Of a stretch of 64,000 nucleotides of DNA, positions 1-8,947 are shown one piece after another (the stretch's first letter is position 1; each line of letters starts with the position of its first letter). The stretch is taken from IMG/VR virus record IMGVR_UViG_3300049489_000842, positions 1 through 64,000 of that record; one strand, given 5' to 3'. Source of the stretch: a virus. The notes under the pieces are model-generated. The model was not told the DNA's origin, made no database searches, and saw only the letters and a program-made list of their open reading frames with translations. Both the position numbers and the translations under genes were made by a program.

Positions 1-3000
1 TGTCTGTCGACGCATCGGTTGTAATAGTGATATTTGTACCTGCCACCAATGTTAGTGTATCAGTAGCAGAATCCGCCACCACGTTTGACTGGCCCGACAC
101 TGCTATCGTCGAGAATGTACTTTGATCACCGGTATTAGTTCCTGATAGATTTGATGCCGATATTGCTCCGGTAAATGTCGCTCCATCAAGTTTTGCTAAT
201 TGAACCCACGATCCCCAAACACCGCTTGACATATAACGGATATAAAATCTGTTATTAACAATCTCGTGGTACATCTGGCTTTTAGCGTTTGATGTCCATT
301 GATGGTGATATAGTGTACTTCCGTTAACAGTAGCACCGACAGGGTAATTCGTTGCACCGGCAGATACTTTGTAAATACCTGATACTGTTATCGCATCTAA
401 ATCAGTAGTAATAGTAATTACAGTTATTATCGGTGTCCATTCTGACCAAGTACTTGTTGTTTTATGCCTTATCCAAAGTCGGTTATTCACAATTTCGTGA
501 TACATTTGACTTGCAGCCGTTGAATCCCAATTATTGTGATAAAGTGTACTACCATTCAATGAAGCTGTAACAGGGTAATTAGTTGCACCTGCCCCAATTC
601 TATATACACCGGTTATAGTAATGGTATTTACATCACCAATATATAACCCTTGCGCATACTTATCATAGTCGTGCGTATGTGATGTTATTGCTCCTGTTAA
701 TTTTGCTTCAATAGTAGCTTTTGTTTCATCACCGGTATTTGTACCAGATACTGCATCTAATGCTGTTCTATTTGAATGAGTTATCGCAGTCTTCTCTGCA
801 TCAGTCACATAACGTTTATTCGTACTATCAGCAATATCAGCTGTTGTAGCATCTGCGCCGGCAGTAACTAAACCTTTTGCATCATATGTGATTTTGGTTT
901 TGGTTGCTCCAGTTATCGCGACATTTGCAGCAACAAAATCTAAAGGATCTGTATATGTAGGTGCTCCTGCAGCATCAAAAGATGCTAATCTGATAGAAGC
1001 CTGATTACTTGTATGGTTTGCAGTTATCCATTCTCTATTACTTAACAAGGCATGATCGGATGCTCCACCAGTTGCAAGAATTGCTCCAGATGAGGTGGAT
1101 ACTCTTACATCTATAAATGTAGTGTTTACTAGTTTAAATTTAGCTGTAGTGAATGCACCGGTTGTATTATAATGAAAAGTGAGTCTGTAAAATGGAACTA
1201 CTTCTTGTAGTTCTAGTTTATTAAGCCCAACCAGGTTATTAAATTGAAATGGTGCTTCTCCTAATGCTGTTGTCAATGTACTATTGCTACTTTGACCCTG
1301 CCCTAATATCGCAATAACCGGCTCCGACGTGAAATTAGTGGCTAATAAGTACATTGGGAAATACCTATTGGCGGTCATATTTGTAAATCCACCAGCTGTT
1401 GTGTTATTAAACTGACATACAGCCGCTGCAATAGTAGATGGGGTTATAGCAGCTCCTCCAGATACGCCAAGGAAGTCTGTTGTAGTAAGTCTTCTCCATA
1501 TGTAATTTCCACCTGCCGCCGAACTGATGTAATATATAGGAATCCTCCCTCCTACAACTATTGCATCACCTATTGTAGCACCTGTTACTGATGTTATAGT
1601 AAATGTAGTACCAGTACCTCCAGTAACAACCGTTGCATATCCTCGTAATGTTTGAGTATTACCGTTCATTACTGTAATTGATTGACCAGTAATTAATGTA
1701 CGTGATGACGGAAATACTATTGTTGTGGCATTGGTTCCGACTGCTGCGAGATTTGTAAAACCTAAGAATTGATAAACAAATTTATCCCAATCTGTATCTG
1801 GAGTGGCTGTAGTTGATGTAATAGATAAATCTGAATGAGCTATACCGTTTTTAATATCCTCATCAAAAAAGTAACCACCACTAACTTGTAGTATTGCCCT
1901 GGCTGGTGAGTTGTCTGTATTAGAAGCTAATAAAGTAGAACTTATTCCATTATATGCACTAACTATAAATCCAGATTGATATACTGCACCTTGTGCATGG
2001 TTTCTAGCATGGTTGTAAATATCCCTACCGAATGTATGCTTTTCGTTTCCTACCCAAGCTACAGTGTTTCCTGTTGCTTCAAAATACATATTCCATAACA
2101 AAACATCCGGGTCATTTATTACCCATGGAGTTTTAGTTAAGGCCATTGCCGGGGCATTTTCATCTACCGTGGTTTGATTTATATAAAAGAAATATAAACC
2201 TTCACTAGCGGCTGCTGTCTGTGTGTATGCAGCGATATTAGCAGCTGTTACTATAAACTTTCTGTTGTTTATATAATAACTAAAAGATGTATAACCGCCT
2301 ACAAATTCTATGGATGCCGTAAGATTTCCTGTTGCGTAAGAAGTGGTTAATTTAAATTTCTTCTTTTCTTCAGATGGGATACCTGTACCCATTTTTGCAT
2401 CAAATGCCCTCTCGACATCAGACGATTCCAAATCGTTAGTGTACACACTATCGAATGAAACATCTGTATTTAATTTAGCATAGTTTGTAATATTTTCTGT
2501 AAAATCAAAAAACTTATTTGTATTGTTCCATACTGGAATTAATCCATCCGCATTTAGCGGTGTTCCATTAACATCACTTAAATCTTGTAATTTTGGTACT
2601 ATAGCAGATACAATATTTATCCTTCCATTTGTTCCATGTTTATACTCTACAATACCTACATTAATTATATAGTTAGGAACGGTTGGGAATACTTTTGTAA
2701 GTAATCCATCCAAGCCTACATATACCGGTTTCCCCTCATCGTACGCATTAGTATTTATATCACGAACTACACCCTGAATTGTGACATAACCAAAACCATT
2801 AATTGCTATATCTTGTGTTGCTAATCCGACATAAGCATATGCTGCTGGAGTAGTAATATCTACGGTTGTAAAAGCCGTAAATTGTCCTCCTACTGAATCT
2901 ATCGCTACTGGTTGTCCGTTTACTATTGGTTGGCCGGATGTATTCTTTCCGTATATATGCAGTTCCTGACCATTCTGTAATGTAACTCCATTCTTTAGTC

Positions 3001-4336
3001 TTGTTGAGTATGTAGAGTTTGCTTCATCCCAAAACATAGAACCGATTGGTTCTAAACCAGTTGGAGAGTATGAGTTGTTAAATGTTATGCCAGTGAATAT
3101 AGGAATTCCATTAATTACTGATTGTGGAGTAGTTTGATCAAGGTGTAATGATAGCGGATCTGTTTCAGTAATTGTTACCACTGTAGCATTATTGCCAGCA
3201 TTATCCGTGGCCGCAACAGCGGCTCCTACAAAGTTTAAATTTCCTCTTGCTGTTAGCGGTGTTCCTTCATTTTGTATAGTATGTCCTCCAGATAAAGGGT
3301 TTCCGTTTATAGTTATTGTATCTCCTACTATTTCTACTCCTGTATTTGATGTCTTTACATAATTAGAAGTACTGCCTTTAACTTTATAAAATACAGGATT
3401 GTATCCTGTAAAAGCTTTTATATCGAATCCTGATCCTACTACAGTACTGCTTATACTTCCTGCAGTCTGATTAGTGTAGTATAAATTTAAATCTTGTTTA
3501 GTGGCTGGAGATACAGTTCCAGTACCTCTATATATTACTATACTATATTTCTTCCCGGCCTCTAATACAAGAGGCGATGACAACACAGCATACTTTACTT
3601 CTGTATTAGCAGTTCCTATAATACCAGTCTGTCTAAAGTAAGGAGTGTTTAATAAAGGAGTATTTAAAGCGCCTAAAATTTCCCCATCAGTAAATTCTCT
3701 ATCAAAGACATCAATAACTATATCACTTACATTATTTAATGCAGAAGCTCTAAAATAAATACCTATAGAATCGATAATAGAATACTGATTATTTAAAAAA
3801 GTAGCTGAATGATAGGTTTTGGTTCCTGAAACTGTTTGTGGAGGCAGTGTATCTGGTATATCAGATAAAGTCTCTATTTTGTAATCCGTATTTTGTATAT
3901 GTAACTCAGAAAGATCCGGCTTATTCAGTATTTCAGCCCATCCTGTTACAGCATTCCAATCTGATTTTACATTTTGTAAAACTGCTAATGATGTAAATGT
4001 TGTATCTCCTAAAACATCAAAAGTTGCAACAGATTCTGGATATCCTACATGTTTAGATTGTATCCAACTTAAATTTGATAATAGGGCATGGTCTGATACT
4101 CCATCACTCCCAACTTCTTTCCAATTCAAATTATTTAGTAAACCAGAATCATAAGATTGGTAATTCAGATAATACTTTTTCATCTCGGATACAACAGATA
4201 CCTCCATCATAGGGTATCTCTCCACTAACGGAATAACATTCCTTTCTGCTATATCTAATGCTAAGATTTTAGCATCTACAGGTCTTTGAGAAGACAGATG
4301 AAAATTAGACGATAACCTTATATCTCCGATAGGCAT
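1..4336 (-). CDS. Large tail fibre/appendage protein with pyocin-knob-like repeats (3' end beyond window)
   Basis: The frame is open from an ATG at 4336 down to base 1, at least 1,445 codons, so the C-terminus is missing. The N-terminus begins MPIGDIRLSSNFHLSSQRPV. A unit containing SDHALLSN followed by a Trp-Ile occurs twice (near 4,080-4,115 and 1,030-1,070). A stretch with AKGLVTAG (near 860-890), typical of phage tail fibres, precedes two adjacent copies (about 436-645 and 197-408) of a 70-residue unit with G-x-Y near its start, then NGSTLYHxxW and SQMYHEIVNNR. This resembles the pyocin-knob fold of fibre and tailspike proteins. It is the last gene of the leftward virion operon inside the window and probably contributes to host recognition. 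The role is inferred; the fibre-type repeats are visible. Confidence 0.8.
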   Translation of the reverse strand, partial: MPIGDIRLSSNFHLSSQRPVDAKILALDIAERNVIPLVERYPMMEVSVVSEMKKYYLNYQSYDSGLLNNLNWKEVGSDGVSDHALLSNLSWIQSKHVGYPESVATFDVLGDTTFTSLAVLQNVKSDWNAVTGWAEILNKPDLSELHIQNTDYKIETLSDIPDTLPPQTVSGTKTYHSATFLNNQYSIIDSIGIYFRASALNNVSDIVIDVFDREFTDGEILGALNTPLLNTPYFRQTGIIGTANTEVKYAVLSSPLVLEAGKKYSIVIYRGTGTVSPATKQDLNLYYTNQTAGSISSTVVGSGFDIKAFTGYNPVFYKVKGSTSNYVKTSNTGVEIVGDTITINGNPLSGGHTIQNEGTPLTARGNLNFVGAAVAATDNAGNNATVVTITETDPLSLHLDQTTPQSVINGIPIFTGITFNNSYSPTGLEPIGSMFWDEANSTYSTRLKNGVTLQNGQELHIYGKNTSGQPIVNGQPVAIDSVGGQFTAFTTVDITTPAAYAYVGLATQDIAINGFGYVTIQGVVRDINTNAYDEGKPVYVGLDGLLTKVFPTVPNYIINVGIVEYKHGTNGRINIVSAIVPKLQDLSDVNGTPLNADGLIPVWNNTNKFFDFTENITNYAKLNTDVSFDSVYTNDLESSDVERAFDAKMGTGIPSEEKKKFKLTTSYATGNLTASIEFVGGYTSFSYYINNRKFIVTAANIAAYTQTAAASEGLYFFYINQTTVDENAPAMALTKTPWVINDPDVLLWNMYFEATGNTVAWVGNEKHTFGRDIYNHARNHAQGAVYQSGFIVSAYNGISSTLLASNTDNSPARAILQVSGGYFFDEDIKNGIAHSDLSITSTTATPDTDWDKFVYQFLGFTNLAAVGTNATTIVFPSSRTLITGQSITVMNGNTQTLRGYATVVTGGTGTTFTITSVTGATIGDAIVVGGRIPIYYISSAAGGNYIWRRLTTTDFLGVSGGAAITPSTIAAAVCQFNNTTAGGFTNMTANRYFPMYLLATNFTSEPVIAILGQGQSSNSTLTTALGEAPFQFNNLVGLNKLELQEVVPFYRLTFHYNTTGAFTTAKFKLVNTTFIDVRVSTSSGAILATGGASDHALLSNREWITANHTSNQASIRLASFDAAGAPTYTDPLDFVAANVAITGATKTKITYDAKGLVTAGADATTADIADSTNKRYVTDAEKTAITHSNRTALDAVSGTNTGDETKATIEAKLTGAITSHTHDYDKYAQGLYIGDVNTITITGVYRIGAGATNYPVTASLNGSTLYHNNWDSTAASQMYHEIVNNRLWIRHKTTSTWSEWTPIITVITITTDLDAITVSGIYKVSAGATNYPVGATVNGSTLYHHQWTSNAKSQMYHEIVNNRFYIRYMSSGVWGSWVQLAKLDGATFTGAISASNLSGTNTGDQSTFSTIAVSGQSNVVADSATDTLTLVAGTNITITTDASTD

Positions 4337-4339
4337 ATC

Positions 4340-4930
4340 TTAATGTTTAAAAGTATTGTTAAAGTTTACTTGAGTTGTAATATGCTGGAATTCGTACACA
4401 AGATAACTAATAGGCACTCCATCTATATCTAAGTTCTCTAATCTGTATGCCCAACCGTTTATTGTCTCAAATCCATTAATATCGAGTATTTTAGATAACA
4501 ACCCATAACTAGCAGGGTATGCTATATAGTACACTTCCATATCCAATGTATAATTATACGTTTTATCGCCTCTGGCTGACATATCCTCAGAAAGAGCTTG
4601 TATCTGTACAGGAGTTAAGCCTGGATCTCCGGAACCATAATAGTATGGGTATGTAACAGGAGGAGGAGGAGTGTTTGGAATTTTATACAAAGCTGTAACA
4701 CCACTCTTTCTTGCCATCTCCACTGCTCGCATATAAATCTCTCTTTTTGTGTTATTACCTAGATAGTCTACTTTAAGTAGAGATAAAAGTAAATCCATGT
4801 AAAGACCGAATCTAAAATCCTGCTTTCCGTAGATATCTAGATTTTTACTTTGCTTTTTAGTAAGGACATCTGTTATGTCGTATTCTTTCGACAGAACATA
4901 GTCTATGTTGAATTCCAGTAAATTACTCAT
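4340..4930 (-). CDS. Hypothetical tail-region protein
   Basis: This 196-residue protein lies 3 bp upstream of the large fibre gene on the same strand. The N-terminal half looks helical, a proline-rich linker (PNTPPPPVTYP) lies near residues 85-95, and the C-terminal half is rich in Tyr, Ile and Leu and may be beta-structured. There is no signal peptide or membrane segment. Tight spacing between two tail genes suggests a virion role, for example fibre attachment or a baseplate adaptor. I do not recognise the family. Confidence 0.7.
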   Translation of the reverse strand: MSNLLEFNIDYVLSKEYDITDVLTKKQSKNLDIYGKQDFRFGLYMDLLLSLLKVDYLGNNTKREIYMRAVEMARKSGVTALYKIPNTPPPPVTYPYYYGSGDPGLTPVQIQALSEDMSARGDKTYNYTLDMEVYYIAYPASYGLLSKILDINGFETINGWAYRLENLDIDGVPISYLVYEFQHITTQVNFNNTFKH

Positions 4931-4940
4931 AGTAACTTAT

Positions 4941-5624
4941 TTAAGGTAAAAATACATTTGTTATATCATTATTGTAATTACAGTAAGCTTCGGTGGTTAA
5001 TCCCGACCATGTAGTTCCATTTGTTACATTTGGGATAGGTGTTCCATCTCTTAATTTTGTACATGCCCAGTTACCAGCAAGCCAAACCTGTGTACCTATT
5101 TTTACAGTTCTATATATATTTCCATCTATGTCTTCGAGAAATCCAGGATCGGTTGAATCGTCTTTTATTAATCGTATATTGTCTCCAAACTTTTTATTGT
5201 TACCATTAATATAATAATTATCATCCCCAGGTAAAAGCATTATTTCATATCCAGACGTAGTAGGAGATGGAAATTGTGTTGCTGTCCAAAATTTAGCATA
5301 GACTAGCATATTTCTAAATACACCATCTGAAGCATTTCTATCTCCATCAGCTCTTGCTGAAAACCCACTAGTGTTATCAGCAATATTAGGATCATTCCAA
5401 TACGTTAATCCTGCTTCTTTTAATTTACCACCTGAAACACTATTTCCTCCTAATTCAGTACTTAATGCATTAAACTCAGTATTACTAGGTACATGCCATC
5501 CAGCAGGTGCAAATAAAGGGTTACTTGCTGCATACCAATTATATAACCTTCCGTACTTTATATTCGAAACTACAGGTGTAGGAGGTGAACCTCCTAACTG
5601 ATTTTGACCAAAAAACATTCCCAT
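4941..5624 (-). CDS. FISUMP-domain tail protein with circularly permuted domain
   Basis: This 227-residue protein carries the hallmarks of the Fibrobacter succinogenes major paralogous domain: GRLYNWYAA, GWHVPSNTEF, GGKLKEAG, FWTAT, then EDIDGNIYRTVKIGTQVW, DGTPIPNVTNGTTW and a terminal YCNYNND. In the usual order the DIDGN...YNND half comes first and the LYNWYA...GWHVP half second; here they are reversed. The gene sits among tail genes and its start overlaps the preceding stop by one base. Such domains are common in Bacteroidota surface proteins, and in phages they plausibly form a receptor-binding tip. The domain call is strong; the function is inferred. Confidence 0.85.
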   Translation of the reverse strand: MGMFFGQNQLGGSPPTPVVSNIKYGRLYNWYAASNPLFAPAGWHVPSNTEFNALSTELGGNSVSGGKLKEAGLTYWNDPNIADNTSGFSARADGDRNASDGVFRNMLVYAKFWTATQFPSPTTSGYEIMLLPGDDNYYINGNNKKFGDNIRLIKDDSTDPGFLEDIDGNIYRTVKIGTQVWLAGNWACTKLRDGTPIPNVTNGTTWSGLTTEAYCNYNNDITNVFLP

Positions 5625-6049
5625 TATGATCCTTGATTAGTATATTCAACACCAAAAGTCACAAATAAATTAGTACCATCAAATGTGTATGATAGTATAG
5701 TAATAGCTCCTGCAGTTTCTGCTATAGCAACAACTCCTCCTCCATTATTAACTACGAATGGTGTAGGTGTTATATCTAGTGTCCATGCACCAGTTCCATC
5801 TTGTGTAACAATAACATTACCTTCACAACCAGATTCTAGATTTTTAAAAATAAGTGTTGAATCAGCCTCTAGTAAAAGTTTTGCGTTCTTTGTAAATCTT
5901 GAATCTAGTGTAAATGTATCTTCCTCATTTGGTAAGTCCGAATAAGCTATATCAAAAATATTTTTAATGGATAGTTCTTTTGTCTCTCCATTAGGTAAAG
6001 TAACATCTACCTTTTCAGTACCATTCGGTACAATTCTCATATCTTCCAT
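5624..6049 (-). CDS. Putative fibre-tip or receptor-binding beta protein
   Basis: The 141-residue product has a C-terminal half of alternating hydrophobic strands: GNVIVTQDGTGAWTLDI, then AETAGAITILSYTFDGTN, then a strand LFVTFGVEYT. This pattern resembles the beta-rich head domains found at the ends of Bacteroidota phage tail fibres. No membrane segment is visible. It shares one base with the downstream FISUMP gene, so the two are probably translationally coupled and may form one appendage. The assignment is by pattern recognition only. Confidence 0.65.
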   Translation of the reverse strand: MEDMRIVPNGTEKVDVTLPNGETKELSIKNIFDIAYSDLPNEEDTFTLDSRFTKNAKLLLEADSTLIFKNLESGCEGNVIVTQDGTGAWTLDITPTPFVVNNGGGVVAIAETAGAITILSYTFDGTNLFVTFGVEYTNQGS

Positions 6050-6064
6050 ATTTATAGTTTTTTT

Positions 6065-6640
6065 TTAATATTTAACAACATAAACACCGCCAATAATCCA
6101 ACATCCAGATCCTTCTCCACAAGGAGATACATCTATATTTAAAAAGTCATCTCCAGAGTTTTCTACTACAGCCTCAACCTTATCCCATGCTCCTAGAGCC
6201 TGTTCTGTTTGACCGGCAGTAACATAGGTAATAGCTGCTTTAATGTATAAATGAAGCATGAATAGCTCATTCATTTTCTTTTCATCATCAAGGGCAAGTG
6301 TTTTATTTGCCAAGCAAATCATAGCGTAGTACGCATTTATTAATGTCTTTCCAGTAATAAAGTCTGGTCCTTCATCTGTTTCTACAACTATTGTAAATGG
6401 GCCATCAAACACATCTTTATTGTATACAGCTGCTATTTCTGGAGTGTTAACAGAAAACTGGTATTCATAAGAAGGATTAGATGGTTGAATGTAGGCATCT
6501 AAAATAACCGGGTTTTCATTCAAGTAAGCGTCCCCTATGTAAAGGTATAACTTAGTAATTTGGTTGGCTACAGGTACTGTAATTTTTGCGTACATTGTAG
6601 TAAAATCTGCTGATAGGTAATATTCTTCTATTATAGTCAT
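6065..6640 (-). CDS. Hypothetical virion protein
   Basis: The product has 191 residues. The first ~100 look like a beta-sandwich (alternating hydrophobic strands such as MYAKITVPV and KLYLYIG). A helical segment follows (about 105-165), and the tail holds two cysteines (SPCGEGSGCW). It lies between a strong upstream terminator and the appendage genes, so it probably opens a separate leftward transcription unit; TATCTTTA-like hexamers lie in the 94 bp upstream. I do not recognise the family. Its position suggests a tail or neck component. Confidence 0.65.
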   Translation of the reverse strand: MTIIEEYYLSADFTTMYAKITVPVANQITKLYLYIGDAYLNENPVILDAYIQPSNPSYEYQFSVNTPEIAAVYNKDVFDGPFTIVVETDEGPDFITGKTLINAYYAMICLANKTLALDDEKKMNELFMLHLYIKAAITYVTAGQTEQALGAWDKVEAVVENSGDDFLNIDVSPCGEGSGCWIIGGVYVVKY

Positions 6641-6680
6641 GTGTATAATTTTTCGTTAAAGATACGAATAAAGATATAAT

Positions 6681-6715
6681 AAAGAAAAAAGCCTGCCCGG
6701 ATAGGACAGGCTTTT
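6681..6715 (-). terminator. Intrinsic terminator after the 282-aa structural gene
   Basis: On the minus strand a 9-bp stem AAAAGCCTG/CAGGCTTTT with an 11-nt loop is followed by TTTTTTCTTT. It starts about 20 bp after the stop of the gene ending at 6734. A dedicated terminator suggests abundant, separately controlled expression of that gene. Confidence 0.85.
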
Positions 6716-6733
6716 ATTTGTCAAAAGCTGAAA

Positions 6734-7582
6734 TTAAACAGCAGGAGCAGCTCCAGCAGTATTGAAAGCAAGCAGTATGTCTACGTTTGCTAAAACGTGT
6801 CCATTAGCTGTTTCGATTTCTGAAAGCTCATTAATTACTTGTGTCTTGTAATTTTTAGACGCAGAAGAAAGAGCTTTAGGTTCGAAGTTATTTCTCCAAC
6901 CATTGTAACGATATGGATCCTGGTTTCCGAAAGCAAACAGTTCTCTTGCGTGAACAAATTTACCTAAACCAACACCATTTGTACCAGCTACAGTTACAGT
7001 ACCGGCTTTTACATCCACTGCAGGGCCAGAAACAAGACCTGTGTTAAAACGAACAAATCTTCCATCTTTTTTGTGAGGCACATAATCTTGAGCAACACCT
7101 GTAATGGTGATAACACCTAAAGCTGAGGTAGCAGTAATAACTGTATTACCTTCTCTTGCTAAAGAGGCATTTAACGACTTAGTCAAAGCAGTAGCAATAG
7201 TTGTAACAGTGTCGCCTGTAATAGCTTTGTAAATACCTTTTTGAACAAAGACACCGGTTTGACCCTTAATCTTTTGCTCTACATCTAAGATGTATACAGT
7301 ACCTACTTCTACTGTAGTGATTGTAACTGTCTCAACATGAGCTACAGCAGGTACATAAGCACCTAAAGTCCATGCTACAAACTTTTTAATGTATGAAGAT
7401 TCGATGATATTATTAGCATCGATACGCAGTACATACCTACCTTCATCACCAGCAATACCTGCAGTATTGTCTTTTTTGAAGAATCCTAATTCACCATTAG
7501 GCAATGCAGCTACGTTAGCAGCATTTGATTGTGCATTAAGATCGCTTACAAGTACTTGAACTACATTTTTTTGAGAACTCAT
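6734..7582 (-). CDS. Probable abundant structural protein (tail or head decoration)
   Basis: The 282-residue product is rich in Val, Ala, Thr and Gly. Its middle section (about 85-165) has many short beta strands, such as VETVTITTVEVGTVYILDV. The N-terminus is methionine-serine-rich and non-cleavable, and the end is Ala-rich (FNTAGAAPAV). No enzymatic motif is seen. It follows the two connector-like genes and is closed by a strong terminator, as expected for a highly expressed virion component. A tail-tube, ring or capsid-decoration role is possible. I do not recognise the family. Confidence 0.7.
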   Translation of the reverse strand: MSSQKNVVQVLVSDLNAQSNAANVAALPNGELGFFKKDNTAGIAGDEGRYVLRIDANNIIESSYIKKFVAWTLGAYVPAVAHVETVTITTVEVGTVYILDVEQKIKGQTGVFVQKGIYKAITGDTVTTIATALTKSLNASLAREGNTVITATSALGVITITGVAQDYVPHKKDGRFVRFNTGLVSGPAVDVKAGTVTVAGTNGVGLGKFVHARELFAFGNQDPYRYNGWRNNFEPKALSSASKNYKTQVINELSEIETANGHVLANVDILLAFNTAGAAPAV

Positions 7583-7618
7583 AATAATTTGTGTTTTAAA
7601 TTAATAACTAAAAACTAA

Positions 7619-8305
7619 TTAAGGTTTTTGGGCCGCAAAAATCTTTGTGTCTTCTACAACAGCTTTAACTGCTATGTTTATTATATCCATAATTTCTGCA
7701 TCTGGAAAAGAAAATGATGTAGTTGCAGAAGATTCTCCATGGATAGATAAACCATCCGGTAAAGTCTCTAGTATTATTGGATTAGCTTTTAAAGCTATAG
7801 TTGCTGTATATTTTGAAAGTGTTGTTCCTACTGGAACATACAACTCTACATTTCTTAATGGTACTGTACTGATGTTAGATGTTTCTTTTAAAACCCTTAC
7901 ACATCCATGTCTGTAGTGTGGTTTTCTGAAAGGATTTTGAAGTGAGTCTATTATTTCTGATAGCCTATCTTCTACAACTTGAAATTCTTTATTATTATAG
8001 ATAGGGTTTGTAGAAGTCAATAATACTTTATCCCTTAAAACTTGTTTAATTTCACTGGCAAATGCGACTGTGTATCCTCCAAAAAATGTTGGGCCATTGA
8101 AAGTACTTATTTCTACAGATTGTACCAGCCTGGCTAATTTGTATGATATAGTTGAACTATCTTCAAATACATCCAGTAAAGCATTATAATAAGTATCCTG
8201 TGCTTCGGTAAGATAAATAGATTTCTCATATTCATCTTTCGATATACCTCCAGAGAAAGCACTAAGCTTTGTGTCGAATATGTCACTGATTGTCTTGAGA
8301 TCCAT
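7619..8305 (-). CDS. Connector/ring-like structural protein, paralogue B
   Basis: This 228-residue protein is a paralogue of the neighbouring gene ending at 8283. Both begin with a short helix and then Y-E-K-S-x-x-L-T-x-A (residues about 25-36 here). Both share a later block with a Thr-x-Ser-Lys-Tyr turn, P-I-(I/V)-L-E, a glycine, and LS(I/V)xG. Its start overlaps the upstream paralogue by 23 bp. Two or more such proteins downstream of the capsid gene fit the stacked ring/adaptor proteins of crAss-like virions. The paralogy is visible; the ring role is inferred from position. Confidence 0.75.
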   Translation of the reverse strand: MDLKTISDIFDTKLSAFSGGISKDEYEKSIYLTEAQDTYYNALLDVFEDSSTISYKLARLVQSVEISTFNGPTFFGGYTVAFASEIKQVLRDKVLLTSTNPIYNNKEFQVVEDRLSEIIDSLQNPFRKPHYRHGCVRVLKETSNISTVPLRNVELYVPVGTTLSKYTATIALKANPIILETLPDGLSIHGESSATTSFSFPDAEIMDIINIAVKAVVEDTKIFAAQKP

Positions 8306-8945
8306 TGCTTTGTCCGTATTTATCTAAATAATATTGTTCAGCTAATTGTACTGCTACTTCGAGTATTTTAGGGTGAAGAGAAGGAATTAAATCTGTGTTT
8401 TGATCGATAACAACCCCTCTTACACTTAATCCTGTACCTGTCAAATCCTCCAAAACTATCGGAGCCGGAAGAACCATATATCTAATTAAATATTTAGATA
8501 TTGTTACTCCAGATCTACCTATAATTTCTACAGTAGATGTGGTTGCTGCAGATGACTCTATTCTCCATGCAGTTCTCCTTTTAGGGTATCTATAAGGCCT
8601 ACTTCTTAATAAGGAATATTCTTGAAAAGATATAGGTGTAATAGAATGTCTTTGTGCTGTGTTGTCTTCTACTTCTTCGTTTAATGTTAAAGCTAAACTA
8701 GCTGGTAACGCAAATATAACAGAATTAGGGTTTAACTTATCTACTGAAACTGTAGGCACTATACTGTCAACCTTTATAAGGTTGGCTACCAAATCTGGAG
8801 AAGATTTCAATACTTGATAAGCTACAGCTTCAGCTGCCTGAGTAAGTATAACAGATTTTTCATAAGGGATAAGCCCTGGAGCTCCTCCCTTAGAAATATT
8901 CTGATAAATTATATCAAACTCATTATGGAATTCTGTAAGATTCAT
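8283..8945 (-). CDS. Connector/ring-like structural protein, paralogue A
   Basis: The 220-residue product shares the YEKSVILTQA motif (about residues 28-37) and a C-terminal SGVTISKYLIR...PAPIVLEDL...GLSVRG block with the following gene. A basic stretch SRPYRYPKRRTAWR (about 115-128) is present only in this copy. It overlaps its downstream partner by 23 bp and starts 3 bp after the preceding gene, so the three form one translational unit. A head-tail adaptor or ring protein is the likely role, by position. Confidence 0.75.
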   Translation of the reverse strand: MNLTEFHNEFDIIYQNISKGGAPGLIPYEKSVILTQAAEAVAYQVLKSSPDLVANLIKVDSIVPTVSVDKLNPNSVIFALPASLALTLNEEVEDNTAQRHSITPISFQEYSLLRSRPYRYPKRRTAWRIESSAATTSTVEIIGRSGVTISKYLIRYMVLPAPIVLEDLTGTGLSVRGVVIDQNTDLIPSLHPKILEVAVQLAEQYYLDKYGQSNGSQDNQ

Positions 8946-8947
8946 TA

